A program made the translations under genes and the position numbers. This document shows, one piece after another, positions 41,418 through 49,214 of a stretch of DNA of 57,247 nt. Positions within the stretch are counted from its first letter, which is position 1. Every line of letters begins with the position of its first letter. Under the pieces are notes generated by a model. The model did no database searches. It saw only the letters and a program-made list of their open reading frames with translations, and was not told the origin of the DNA. Source of the stretch: Novosphingobium sp. BW1 (GTDB lineage Bacteria > Pseudomonadota > Alphaproteobacteria > Sphingomonadales > Sphingomonadaceae); assembly GCF_008107685.1 (NCBI RefSeq), contig NZ_VIRF01000092.1, positions 1 through 57,247 of the forward strand, read 5' to 3'.

Positions 41418-42356
41418 ATGGAAACCAAAGCCAATCACGTCTGGGTCGGGGCCGTCACCCTCATCCTGCTGGCGCTCGCCGCAGGCTTCGTCGTCTGGCT
41501 GGCACGCCTCAACGAGGGCAACCAGCAGCAGTACGACATCTTCTTCACCCAGTCGGTCGACGGGCTGGCGCTGGGCTCGGAGGTGAACTTCTCGGGCGTG
41601 CCGGTGGGCCAGATCTCGCAGATCGAGCTGTGGCCCAAGGACCCCAGCTTCGTGCGCGTGCGCGTCAAGGTGAACGAGCGGGTGCCGATCACTGTGGGCA
41701 CCACCGCCACGATCCAGGGCAGCTTTACGGGCGTCTCGGACATCCAGCTCGAAGGCGCGGTCAAGGGCGCCCCGCTGCTGGAGGAACCCGGCCCTGAAGG
41801 CGTGCCGGTCATCCCGACCAAGCGCGGCGGCTTCTCCGAGGTGCTGGCCAACGCGCCGCTCCTGATGGAGCGCCTCGCGACGCTGACCGAGAACCTCAAC
41901 CAGCTGATGTCGGCCGACAACCGCCGCTCGATCACGGGCATTCTCGCCAACACCGAGAAGATGACCCGCGATCTTTCGCAAGCGACGCCGCAGATGCGCG
42001 GCGCCATGGCCGAATTGCAAGGTACGCTCGACCAGGCGACCAAGACGCTGGCCGCCTTCGAGGGCGTGGCCAACAAGACCGATGACCTGCTCGGCTCGAA
42101 GGGCACCTCGCTTGCCGAGCAGATGCGCAAGACCTTGAAGTCCGCGCAGGAATCGATGGATCAGTTGAACGAGACGATGGCCCATGCGCAGCCCGCGCTG
42201 GATCAGGTCTCGCAAAGCACGCTGCCCGCCGCCGAATCCGCGATCCGCGACCTTCGTGCCACCAGCCGGGCACTGCGCAACGTGACCGAAACAGTCGAGG
42301 AACAGGGGGCCGGTGCCCTGCTCAAGGGCCAGAAACTGCCCGACTACAAGCCCTGA
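41418..42356 (+). CDS. mlaD: MlaD/MCE-family periplasmic lipid-binding protein
   Basis: This 312-residue protein is anchored by one N-terminal helix (residues about 9-29). A single MCE domain follows at about 38-115 (QYDIFFTQSVDGLALGSEV...GVPVGQISQIEL). A long alpha-helical, coiled-coil region (about 145-295) comes next, and ATLTENLNQLM and heptad-like AAFEGVANKTDD segments fit it. MCE proteins form hexameric rings through which phospholipids pass. The helical extension is longer than in E. coli MlaD (183 aa), so the complex may have a periplasmic helical tube or needle like PqiB-type systems. Confidence 0.92.
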   Translation: METKANHVWVGAVTLILLALAAGFVVWLARLNEGNQQQYDIFFTQSVDGLALGSEVNFSGVPVGQISQIELWPKDPSFVRVRVKVNERVPITVGTTATIQGSFTGVSDIQLEGAVKGAPLLEEPGPEGVPVIPTKRGGFSEVLANAPLLMERLATLTENLNQLMSADNRRSITGILANTEKMTRDLSQATPQMRGAMAELQGTLDQATKTLAAFEGVANKTDDLLGSKGTSLAEQMRKTLKSAQESMDQLNETMAHAQPALDQVSQSTLPAAESAIRDLRATSRALRNVTETVEEQGAGALLKGQKLPDYKP

Positions 42357-42375
42357 GCCAGGCAAGGACGAAACG

Positions 42376-43026
42376 ATGATGACGATGAAGAGCCACTCCT
42401 GGATATCCTCCCCCGCGCGCGCGCTGGCTTTCGGGCGCGGGCGACTCGGCGGGGCCGTCGCCACGGCAAGCCTCGCGCTGGCGGGCTGTGTCAGCTTTGC
42501 GCCCGATGTGCCCGACACGCTGATCCGCCTGACCCCCGAGCACACCGCGCCCGCAGGCTCGGTCTCGCGCGGCAAGCTCTCCGATGCGATCGTCGTGCTC
42601 GAACCTGAGACCGAGCGCAGCCTCGAAGCGCTGCGCGTGCCCGTGCAGATCGACCCGGCCAATCTCGCCTACCTCAAGGGTGCGGGCTGGATCGAGAAGC
42701 CCACACGCCTGTTTCGCGCGCTTCTTGCTGAAACGATCCGTGCCGACACCGACCAGATGGTACTGGAAGGCGCGGACTACGAAGTGAAGGGGAAGACCTT
42801 CATTGGCGGACGTCTGCGGGACATGGGTTATGACGTGCAGACCAGTTCGGTTGTCGTGCGCTACGACGCCGTGCGCTGGCAGCGCGGCAACGAGGACCTG
42901 GAGCGCCGGCGCTTCGAGGCGGTCGTACCCGGCATCGCGCCCGAGGCCGAGGCCGTGGGCCCCGCGCTCAACCGCGCGGCCAACCAGGTCGCGGGCGAAG
43001 TCGCCGCCTGGGTCAAGGAAGGCTGA
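42376..43026 (+). CDS. ABC-type transport auxiliary lipoprotein (PqiC-like)
   Basis: This 216-residue lipoprotein of the MCE operon has a signal peptide with lipobox LALAGC (Cys38). The domain that follows (DTLIRLTPEHTAPAGS...IVVLEPETERSLEALRVPVQ) is that of ABC-type transport auxiliary lipoproteins (PqiC/YmbA-like), which contact the MCE tunnel from the outer membrane. Two ATG codons follow one another at 42376 and 42379, with AAGGA upstream. It lies 19 bp after mlaD and ends the operon before a strong terminator. Confidence 0.88.
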   Translation: MMTMKSHSWISSPARALAFGRGRLGGAVATASLALAGCVSFAPDVPDTLIRLTPEHTAPAGSVSRGKLSDAIVVLEPETERSLEALRVPVQIDPANLAYLKGAGWIEKPTRLFRALLAETIRADTDQMVLEGADYEVKGKTFIGGRLRDMGYDVQTSSVVVRYDAVRWQRGNEDLERRRFEAVVPGIAPEAEAVGPALNRAANQVAGEVAAWVKEG

Positions 43027-43061
43027 TCGCCGCCGCGACGATCGTTCGCGCAGGATAAGGC

Positions 43062-43102
43062 AGGGGCCCCGCTTCGAAAGGAGCGGGGCCCTTGTCGTTT
43101 TT
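43062..43102 (+). terminator. Terminator of mla operon
   Basis: A perfect 10-bp stem GGGCCCCGCT/AGCGGGGCCC with an 8-base loop precedes TTGTCGTTTTT. Confidence 0.88.
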
Positions 43103-43552
43103 GGCGGACGCTTAGCGGCTCGCGGCGTGTCTGAAGTGCTTCCCAGTCGTCAGGTTGCATATGCGCATGCAGGCGCTGCAAGCCGACTCGATGGAGCCAA
43201 ATCACGCAAAACCGATGATGTGGGGGGGATGGGTGATTCGCTGGGTTGCAGAATTGTAAACAGGAAGTTCCGCAATATCAAAGACATGGGAGTTCATTCT
43301 GCGAATTAAAGACCCGGCATGACAAAAAAATGACAGCCGCTCGGGGTAAAATTGGCGTGGGCCGCATTTTGGGCGGAAAGCTGCGCTGCGCGCACATGTG
43401 TCCACAAGTCGGGGTGTGATTCCAGGGACACAGTTTACAGGGGCGACCGGGCGGAAGGGGAGCTTGGGTATTGCGCCGGGGAGATCGAGGCGTATGTGGC
43501 AGCGGCCCGCTGGCCACGTGACCAGATAAGGGCAGATTTTCAGGAGTTTACA
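43103..43552. other. 450-bp spacer before the outer-membrane barrel gene
   Basis: No convincing coding frame was found. The middle (about 43240-43360) is AT-richer than the rest, with tracts such as GACAAAAAAATGACA, and probably carries the barrel gene's promoter. The distal 200 bp would form an unusually long 5' leader. The gene's ribosome-binding site AGGAG lies near 43542. No recognisable riboswitch was seen. Confidence 0.4.
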
Positions 43553-44143
43553 ATGAAGAAGATTGCTCTTCTCGCTGCCAGTGCTGCACTGTTCGCCTTT
43601 CCCGCTGCTGCCAACGCCCAGGCGTTCGTGCAGATCGAAGGTGGTCTCGACGTGGCGCAGCAGGGCGGCGAATCCGAGGCGGGCATTCAGTACGGTGTGT
43701 CGGCCGGTTACGATTACGACCTTTCGAACGGCATGTTCATCGGTGTGCAGGGCAGCTACGGCGACAGCTCGGCCCGTGAGTGCGCGCATGACATGTTCGA
43801 AGCCAACGACCGTCTGTGCCTTGAGGCACGCCGCGATCTGGCCGCCGTCGTTCGCCTCGGCACCCAGATCGGCGCGCGCAACAAGCTTTACGTGCTGGGC
43901 GGTTACACCAACACCCGCGTCGGTCTGAGCTACAAGGGCGAGACGGCTGATGCCCTTCTCGACGCGATCGGTGGCTTCAGCGACGCTGGCGCGCACGAGA
44001 CGCTCAACGGCTTCCGCCTCGGCGCGGGCTATGAGTACGACGTGACCAGCAATCTCTTCATCAAGGCGGAATACCGCTACTCGAACTACGGTTCGGACTT
44101 CAGCCGCCACCAGGGCGTGCTGGCTGTCGGCACCAAGTTCTGA
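43553..44143 (+). CDS. OmpA-like outer-membrane beta-barrel protein
   Basis: This 196-residue protein has a clean signal peptide (residues 1-23, ANA-QAF). The rest fits an eight-stranded outer-membrane barrel (OMP_b-brl family): alternating strands such as GIQYGVSAGYDYDLSNGMFIG, GFRLGAGYEYDVTSNLFIKAEYRYSNYG and a C-terminal VGTKF ending in Phe. Two Cys residues, in RECAHDMFEANDRLCLE, could form a disulphide in an outer loop. Sphingomonads have many such porin-like small proteins. It has its own terminator, and high expression is likely given the good ribosome-binding site. Confidence 0.88.
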   Translation: MKKIALLAASAALFAFPAAANAQAFVQIEGGLDVAQQGGESEAGIQYGVSAGYDYDLSNGMFIGVQGSYGDSSARECAHDMFEANDRLCLEARRDLAAVVRLGTQIGARNKLYVLGGYTNTRVGLSYKGETADALLDAIGGFSDAGAHETLNGFRLGAGYEYDVTSNLFIKAEYRYSNYGSDFSRHQGVLAVGTKF

Positions 44144-44167
44144 TCCTTCTTGCAGGCTCAAGAAGAG

Positions 44168-44202
44168 GGCCCGCTCCGGTTTCGACCGGGGCGGGCTTTT
44201 TT
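44168..44202 (+). terminator. Terminator after barrel gene
   Basis: A 12-bp stem GCCCGCTCCGGT/ACCGGGGCGGGC (one G-U pair) with a TTCG tetraloop is followed by six T residues. Confidence 0.92.
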
Positions 44203-44233
44203 CATGTCGGGGAGAGGGAAGAAAGGAAAGCTT

Positions 44234-44347
44234 CAAGGGGCCATCGCCCCTTGATCCCAAAGCGGGCAACCTTGCCTTTCTCAGCCTGCGGTGTGCGAAA
44301 GCCCTGAGGTCGACAATTCGGGGAGCCTGAGGGCGATGGCGCTCGGA
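44234..44347 (+). repeat. REPIN-like intergenic repeat, copy 5 (114 bp)
   Basis: It opens with CAAGGGGCCATCGCCCCTTG (44234-44253) and ends GAGGGCGATGGCGCTCGGA. It is exactly the same length as copies 3420 and 50299. It is located between the barrel gene and the convergent Nmad3 gene. Confidence 0.87.
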
Positions 44348-44370
44348 CTTTTTCCTGACTGCGTTGCTTT

Positions 44371-45135
44371 TCAGCCTTGCCCTTCGATCCGCGCCACGAT
44401 GTCGGCCAGCCATGCGCGCGGGGCCTGGGCGCGGCCGATGTCGCAGATGAATTCCTGCCCGCGCTTTGCAGAATCGAGGCGGGGGCCGTGCTGGGCACGG
44501 GCGCGTTTCCAGCGTTCGGGCCGTTCGTGGTAGGTAAGGCCGCGGCGTTTGAGCCAGGGCGGCACGTCCCACAGGTTGAGCGGGCCGCCCGGCACGGTCA
44601 GGCGCAGGGCCGGGGCGGCGGTATTCGCGCAGGCGCCAGGTCCGATCCACAAGGTATTGTTGGCGCTCCATTCCCCGATCTCGTGGGGATGGGGACGTGG
44701 CGGTTCGGACCAGTCGGGGTGGGCGCGCAGGTCCTCAGGCGCACCTGCCATGCGCACCTTCATATGGGCAAAGATGCGGTGGTGGCGCTCGCCCGTCTCC
44801 GGGTCGGCGAAGAGGCCGAAGAAGAGGAAATGGTCACCCACTCCCACGCCGTGCCGGGCGAGATGTCCCTGCGCGGCGCCAAACTGGCCGAACCAGCACA
44901 GCGCCTCGCCATCCGGCGAGAGGCCGAACATCGGGTCGTCATGGCACAGCGCGTCGGCGGCAATGCGCCCGCGCGTTACCTCCTCGACCAGAGCGCTCAG
45001 CCCGCGCCGGGCGTAGGTCGTGGCCGAGCGCCCCGGCGTCGGGATGGGAAGCGAGACGGGCGTACTGCCCACGATGGGCGAGGGGACCCCGCCTGCCGTA
45101 GTGTCGAACCCCTTGCGGCTGAAGACGATCTTCAT
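44371..45135 (-). CDS. Nmad3-family (nucleotide modification associated domain 3) protein
   Basis: This 254-residue protein begins MKIVFSRKGFDTTAGGVPSP, the N-terminal signature of Nmad3 proteins (SRKGFDSxxGGxPSPI). The family was named for its association with predicted phage DNA base-modification systems, but its biochemistry is not established. Conserved LCHDDPMFGL, GHLARHGVGVGDHFLFFGLF and a GPGACANT loop look like a metal/nucleotide site. Here it closes a chromosomal operon after atp12, far from any mobile element, which argues for a house-keeping role. ATG 45135 precedes the signature directly. Confidence 0.78.
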   Translation of the reverse strand: MKIVFSRKGFDTTAGGVPSPIVGSTPVSLPIPTPGRSATTYARRGLSALVEEVTRGRIAADALCHDDPMFGLSPDGEALCWFGQFGAAQGHLARHGVGVGDHFLFFGLFADPETGERHHRIFAHMKVRMAGAPEDLRAHPDWSEPPRPHPHEIGEWSANNTLWIGPGACANTAAPALRLTVPGGPLNLWDVPPWLKRRGLTYHERPERWKRARAQHGPRLDSAKRGQEFICDIGRAQAPRAWLADIVARIEGQG

Positions 45136-45166
45136 GCGCGCCGGGCAGGCGGACAGGGCCGCGCGA

Positions 45167-45871
45167 TCAGTGCGCCTTTGCGAGCCTGGCGACGCGCATG
45201 GCAAGTTCGAAGGCGGCAAGGCGCGCGGCGCGGTTCTCGGCCGCCTCGGCGTCCTCGCCCCACAGTTCCACTTGCCAGTCTTCTTCCAGGTTCGCCGCCT
45301 GCCACAGCGCGGCGGCATCGGCGCCCTCCTCCAGCGCGGCGAGCGCGATGATGAGCGAGGCGGCAAGGCTTGCCATCATCTTGAGCGCGGCGAGGGTGAA
45401 GGCATCGTGGCGCGCCAGTTCCTCGGCGATCCGCACCAGCGTTTCCTCCGGGTGCGGGCGGTGAATGATGCCTGAGATGCGGATGAAGCGCACATCAAGG
45501 CGCGTTTCCATGGCGGTCAGGAGCGGCTCCCACACCTCCAGCTGGCGCTTGTAGAGCGCTTCGTCGGGATCGGCGCGGTAACACAGCGTGTCGGTCTCGG
45601 CGTAGGGCAGCAGCTCTGTGAGCGCGGTCTCGCGCTGGGGCGCCACGGCGTCGAGCGCGAAGTCGACAAGGTCGCGGGTGACGAAGCGCGCGGTGTCGAT
45701 TTCCTCACCTTGCGCGGCCCACTCGGCGGCGAGTTCCTCGGCCAGCGCCTGGCTCGGTACGATTTGCGGGCGGCCGCCTGCTGTCTTGATCGCGCGGCCA
45801 TCGAGACGCACGCACCAGCCCGAGCCGTCCTCAAGCGGGGTGGCGGTCACTTCCTTGTAGAAACGTTTCAC
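45167..45871 (-). CDS. ATP12-family F1-ATPase assembly chaperone
   Basis: This 234-residue protein matches ATP12 of alphaproteobacteria and mitochondria, which chaperones the F1 alpha subunit. It starts MKRFYKEVTATPLEDGSGWCV and retains LDGRAIKTAGG, the following LAEEWAAQGEEIDTARF block and the LLPYAETDTLCYRADP motif, all typical. The C-terminal half is helical. It is cytosolic here. The order HAD - membrane protein - atp12 with near-zero spacing shows operonic expression. Confidence 0.92.
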   Translation of the reverse strand: MKRFYKEVTATPLEDGSGWCVRLDGRAIKTAGGRPQIVPSQALAEELAAEWAAQGEEIDTARFVTRDLVDFALDAVAPQRETALTELLPYAETDTLCYRADPDEALYKRQLEVWEPLLTAMETRLDVRFIRISGIIHRPHPEETLVRIAEELARHDAFTLAALKMMASLAASLIIALAALEEGADAAALWQAANLEEDWQVELWGEDAEAAENRAARLAAFELAMRVARLAKAH

Positions 45872-45877
45872 GAAACT

Positions 45878-46129
45878 TCAGCTCTCTGGTTGGTCGCCCG
45901 GTCGGCTGCGCCACTTACGGGCGAGGAGGGCGGGGATGAGGAAGAGGTCGAGAAGGCCATTGGCGACAAGGACATAGCCCAGCGCCGGCGGGGCGGGGGC
46001 AAAGAGCCCGCCCTTGGCAATGAGGATGCCCACGACCACGCAGACAACGCCCAGAAGGCGCACGCCCTGGATGACGAAGAAGCGCCGCGCGGCGGGATCG
46101 GGTTCGCCAGAGGGGGAGGGTGTGCTCAT
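45878..46129 (-). CDS. Small two-helix membrane protein
   Basis: This 83-residue protein has two hydrophobic segments (about 18-40 and 48-70). The N-terminal FFVIQGVRLLGVVCVVVG is followed by a short polar turn, and the C-terminal end ARKWRSRPGDQPES is basic. Its ATG overlaps the stop of the HAD gene (ATGA), which makes a real gene likely. Similar small proteins of unknown function occur next to atp12 in sphingomonads. It could assist F1Fo assembly at the membrane, but this is guesswork. Confidence 0.72.
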   Translation of the reverse strand: MSTPSPSGEPDPAARRFFVIQGVRLLGVVCVVVGILIAKGGLFAPAPPALGYVLVANGLLDLFLIPALLARKWRSRPGDQPES

Positions 46130-46776
46130 GCCAGCAAGTGCGCGCGCAGCTTGTCCGGCGTGTCGGCGACAAATTCCGCGCCCGCCTTCATCAGCTCATC
46201 GGGCTGGTGGTAGCCCCAGTCGACGCCCACGCCGCGCACCCAGGCCGCTTTCGCCATCTCCATGTCGTAGGCGGTGTCGCCGATCATCACGGTCTGTTCG
46301 GCGTTGGCGCCCGCCTCGAACATGGCCTCCTCCAGCATTGCAGGGTGCGGCTTGGAGGGGTGGCGGTCGGCGGTCTGGAGGCTGACAAAGAGCTCGGCAA
46401 TGCCGTTGCCAGCAAGGCAATGGGCAAGCCCCCGGTCCGACATGCCGGTCGCGATTGCGAGCGTCCAACCGGCGTCCTTCAAGGCCTCGAGCGTCTCGCG
46501 GATACCCTCGAAGAGCGGCTGCGAGACGCGGCCCTCGGTGCGGGCCTGGCGGAAGGCCTGCTTGTAGGTCTCGGCCATGGTGTGCTGCTGCGCGCCGTCG
46601 CTTTCAGGGAGCAGCGCGCGCATCGCCTGGGGCAGTGAAAGGCCGACCGCGCGGCGGATCGTGGCGCGCGGCGGCGCTTTCAGATCATGCGCGACGAAGG
46701 TGGCCTCCATCGCCTCGCAGATCGCGGCCTGCCCGTCGATCAGGGTGCCGTCGCAATCGAAGACCGCCAGCTTCAT
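46126..46776 (-). CDS. HAD-family phosphatase (phosphoglycolate phosphatase-like)
   Basis: This 216-residue cytosolic HAD hydrolase of subfamily IA has motif I FDCDGTLID (nucleophile Asp8, acid Asp10), motif II ATGMSDRGL near residue 112, the lysine in KPHPAMLEEAM near residue 145 and motif IV GDTAYDMEMAKAA near residue 168. The cap lies between residues 16 and 90. The closest common annotations are Gph-like or general sugar-phosphate phosphatases; its substrate is unknown. It is the third gene of the crcB-led operon. Confidence 0.88.
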   Translation of the reverse strand: MKLAVFDCDGTLIDGQAAICEAMEATFVAHDLKAPPRATIRRAVGLSLPQAMRALLPESDGAQQHTMAETYKQAFRQARTEGRVSQPLFEGIRETLEALKDAGWTLAIATGMSDRGLAHCLAGNGIAELFVSLQTADRHPSKPHPAMLEEAMFEAGANAEQTVMIGDTAYDMEMAKAAWVRGVGVDWGYHQPDELMKAGAEFVADTPDKLRAHLLA

Positions 46777-46791
46777 CGGCGCGTTTCCTTT

Positions 46792-46850
46792 CTCAGCACT
46801 TGGGCGTCGGCACGTGGGGCCTCAGCACCTGGACCTCAGCGCTTGGGCGC
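46792..46850 (-). repeat. Three degenerate copies of CTCAGCRCYTGG
   Basis: Short near-identical units begin at 46792, 46821 and 46835. The rluC stop codon lies in the third, so copy-number or register changes here would alter the end of the protein. Confidence 0.5.
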
Positions 46851-48098
46851 CTTGCCCTTGGGGATGGGGCTGCCCTTGCCCTTCTTGGGCCCGGACTTCT
46901 TGGGTACGCGGGTGCCCGGAGGGCCCTTGTGACCGGCCTTGGCGAGACCCTTGCCCGGCACCTTACCCTTGCCGCCGCCCGCGCGCGGGGGCCGGGCGCC
47001 TTCGTCCGAACGACCGGTGGTGCGGGTGCGGCGCTCGCCCCGGCGTTCCTTGCGGATCTGCTTGGAATGCTGCTTGGCCGCGCGCTTTTCATCGTCCTTG
47101 GTGAAGGGCGCGGGGCCGGGGGGCAGCTCGGCACCGTCCGCCTCGTCGAAGCCGAGATTCTCCATGGAATTGGCGAAGTGCTCGGGCAGCGGCGCGGTCA
47201 CGTCAAGCGGGGCGCCATCGGGGTGCTCGATGATGAGGCGGCGCGCGTGCAGGTGCATCTTGCGGCTGATCGTGCCGGACAGAAACGCGTCCTGCCCGCC
47301 GTACTTGCCATCGCCCACGATCGGGTGGCCGATCGCGGCCATGTGGACGCGCAGCTGGTGGGTGCGGCCCGTGAGCGGGTGCAGTTCGACCCAGGCGGCG
47401 CGGTTGCCCGCGCGGTCGAGCACGCGGAAGCGGGTACGCGCGCTCTGGCCGTTCTCTTCATCGACATGCATCTTCTCACCGCCCGTGCCCGGCTGCTTGG
47501 CGAGCGGCAGTTCGATCATGCCATCGTCGATGTTGGGCACACCCATGACCAGCGCCCAGTAGATCTTCTTGGCGGTGCGCCCCGAAAAGCGCTTGGAGAA
47601 GTAGGCCGCGCTGCCCGGCGTGCGCGCGATCAGCAGGACGCCCGAGGTGTCCTTGTCGAGACGGTGGACAAGACGCGGGCGCGGGCCGTCGGGGGCATAG
47701 GCGTCGAGCAGGCCATCGACGTGCTGCTTCATGCCCGAACCGCCCTGCGTGGCCAGGCCCGGAGGCTTGTTGAGGACGATGGCGGCGCGGTCCTGCGTCA
47801 GCACCATCTGGTCGGCGAGTTCAAGTTCCTCCTCGCTCAGCTCGCGCTTGGGACGCGGCGCCTTGCCGCCCGGCTTGGCTTCGCCGCCCGGCGGCACGCG
47901 CAGGACCTGGCCTGCGGAAAGGCGCGTGTCCACGTCCGCGCGCTTGCCGTCGACGCGGATCTGGCCGGTGCGCGCCCAGCGCGAGACCATTGCGAAGCCG
48001 ACCTTGGGCAGGTGGCGCTTGAACCAGCGGTCGAGGCGTACGCCCTCGTCGTCGTGGCCGACGGTGAACTGGCGGACGATGTCGTCGTTACCGGCCAT
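46836..48098 (-). CDS. RluA-family 23S rRNA pseudouridine synthase with basic tail
   Basis: This 420-residue enzyme has an N-terminal S4 domain (residues about 18-72, VRLDRWFKRHLPKVGFAMVSRWA). The RluA catalytic domain carries HRLDKDTSGVLLI near residue 146 and HPLTGRTHQLRVHM near residue 243. It is most like RluC. The last ~90 residues (about 330-420) are a Lys/Arg/Gly/Pro-rich tail (KQHSKQIRKERRGERRTR, then PKKSGPKKGKG) not found in the E. coli enzyme, probably an additional RNA-binding arm. Its start lies 3 bp after the crcB stop. Confidence 0.9.
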   Translation of the reverse strand: MAGNDDIVRQFTVGHDDEGVRLDRWFKRHLPKVGFAMVSRWARTGQIRVDGKRADVDTRLSAGQVLRVPPGGEAKPGGKAPRPKRELSEEELELADQMVLTQDRAAIVLNKPPGLATQGGSGMKQHVDGLLDAYAPDGPRPRLVHRLDKDTSGVLLIARTPGSAAYFSKRFSGRTAKKIYWALVMGVPNIDDGMIELPLAKQPGTGGEKMHVDEENGQSARTRFRVLDRAGNRAAWVELHPLTGRTHQLRVHMAAIGHPIVGDGKYGGQDAFLSGTISRKMHLHARRLIIEHPDGAPLDVTAPLPEHFANSMENLGFDEADGAELPPGPAPFTKDDEKRAAKQHSKQIRKERRGERRTRTTGRSDEGARPPRAGGGKGKVPGKGLAKAGHKGPPGTRVPKKSGPKKGKGSPIPKGKAPKR

Positions 48099-48101
48099 GA
48101 A

Positions 48102-48506
48102 TTAGATGCTCCGCATGATAAGGAGGCCCAGAAACAATCCGGCGAACCCTGCGAGAAGCGAGGCGCCGACATAGAACGCGGCAAGGGCAGGTTGCCCGCG
48201 TTCGAGGATGGTGATGAAGTCGAGGCTGAACGAGGAGAAGGTGGTGAACCCCCCGAGCAGGCCGACTGCGAGAAACAGCCGGGTGCCTTCGCCGTGGCTC
48301 CCATAGCGTGCAAGTGCGCCGATGAGGAGTCCCATGAAGAGGGAGCCCAGCACATTCACGGTGAGCGTGCCATACGGGAAGACTCCCGCGCGCGCGGGGC
48401 CGAGCGCAGCGGTCCAGGCGCGGCCGACAAGAAACCGCAGCCAGGCGCCGGTTCCGCCGCCCAGCGCCACGTAAAGCGAGGCGGCAAGGAAGGAGGGTTG
48501 GGGCAT
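48102..48506 (-). CDS. crcB: Fluoride ion channel
   Basis: This 134-residue dual-topology fluoride exporter (FluC) has four membrane segments. The Gly-rich GGGTGAWLRFLV, the GTLTVNVLGSLFMGLL segment with the central Asn and the GFTTFSSFSLD motif with paired Phe residues of the fluoride pathway are present. No fluoride riboswitch was recognised upstream. ATG 48506 begins directly at the first helix. It leads a six-gene leftward operon with rluC, a HAD phosphatase, a membrane protein, atp12 and Nmad3. Confidence 0.93.
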   Translation of the reverse strand: MPQPSFLAASLYVALGGGTGAWLRFLVGRAWTAALGPARAGVFPYGTLTVNVLGSLFMGLLIGALARYGSHGEGTRLFLAVGLLGGFTTFSSFSLDFITILERGQPALAAFYVGASLLAGFAGLFLGLLIMRSI

Positions 48507-48774
48507 AGAGGCCCGCCTTACCCGCGATTCGCGCAATTTCCAATCGCTGCTTGCGCCGCTTCGGGGGTGGCTAAAGCCCGGTTCTTGGCGGTTTCGCGGC
48601 TTTTGGGGAGTCTTTGCGGTTGTCTTTGGTGTGTCACTTTGATATTGGCGCGACCAACCCAGTCGGACCTTTAGCGGGATTCGGCGCTTTTGGTTCCATT
48701 TGATTCGCGGTCCGTCTCGCCATGTAGGAGGTGTGGGGCGGGCTTCGTTCGTATTTTTGAGGTGTGGTAGTTTT
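48507..48774. promoter_or_regulatory. Divergent spacer crcB / rpsU
   Basis: A 268-bp spacer with no gene. It should hold the promoters for crcB and rpsU. The rpsU side is G/T-rich (e.g. TTCGTATTTTTGAGGTG) and ends with GAGGTG as ribosome-binding site, 9 bases before the ATG. No fluoride aptamer core was identified. Confidence 0.45.
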
Positions 48775-48981
48775 ATGCAGATCATGGTTCGCGACAACAA
48801 TGTTGACCAGGCCCTTCGTGCGCTCAAGAAGAAGCTGCAGCGTGAAGGCGTCTACCGCGAAATGAAGCTGCGTCGCCACTTCGAGAAGCCGTCGGAAAAG
48901 CGCGCCCGCGAAAAGGCCGCTGCCGTGCGTCGCGCCCGCAAGCTGGAGCGCAAGCGCATGGAGCGTGACGGCGTCAAGTAA
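48775..48981 (+). CDS. rpsU: 30S ribosomal protein S21
   Basis: This 68-residue, very basic small-subunit protein helps initiate translation. The family start MQIMVRDNNVDQALRALKKK and the RREMKLRRHFEKPSEKRARE-like helix with the Lys/Arg-rich end (RRARKLERKRMERDGVK) are diagnostic. In the frame with ATG 48775, a clear ribosome-binding site is present. A C/G-rich hairpin (48993-49022) without a T-tract follows, so read-through into the FKBP genes is possible. Confidence 0.97.
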   Translation: MQIMVRDNNVDQALRALKKKLQREGVYREMKLRRHFEKPSEKRAREKAAAVRRARKLERKRMERDGVK

Positions 48982-48992
48982 GGCGACGTTTG

Positions 48993-49022
48993 CCGAACGT
49001 GCACCTGTTGGTGCGCGTTCGG
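48993..49022 (+). terminator. Weak hairpin after rpsU
   Basis: Stem CCGAACGTGCACC/GGTGCGCGTTCGG with one mismatch and a TGTT loop, not followed by a T-tract. It is more likely an attenuator or mRNA-end stabiliser than a full terminator. Confidence 0.5.
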
Positions 49023-49214
49023 GCACCTCGATAACGGCGTCGGGCTTGAATGCCGGGGCCGCTTGAGCCATGAGGGCGCGACCGTAACCGGTTCGCGCCC
49101 TTGGTGCATCTGGCAACCCTTGAAAAAGGTGGCTTTGCGCAGAGGCTTGGGGGCGCTATCTGCGCACACGTGCCGAGTCTGCGGCACGCATTCGTCACGA
49201 GGCCACACGATACG

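Noticed and set aside
48507..48560. Fluoride riboswitch before crcB
   Set aside because: Neither the conserved GGNGAUGG start nor the pseudoknot partner was found in the short crcB leader.
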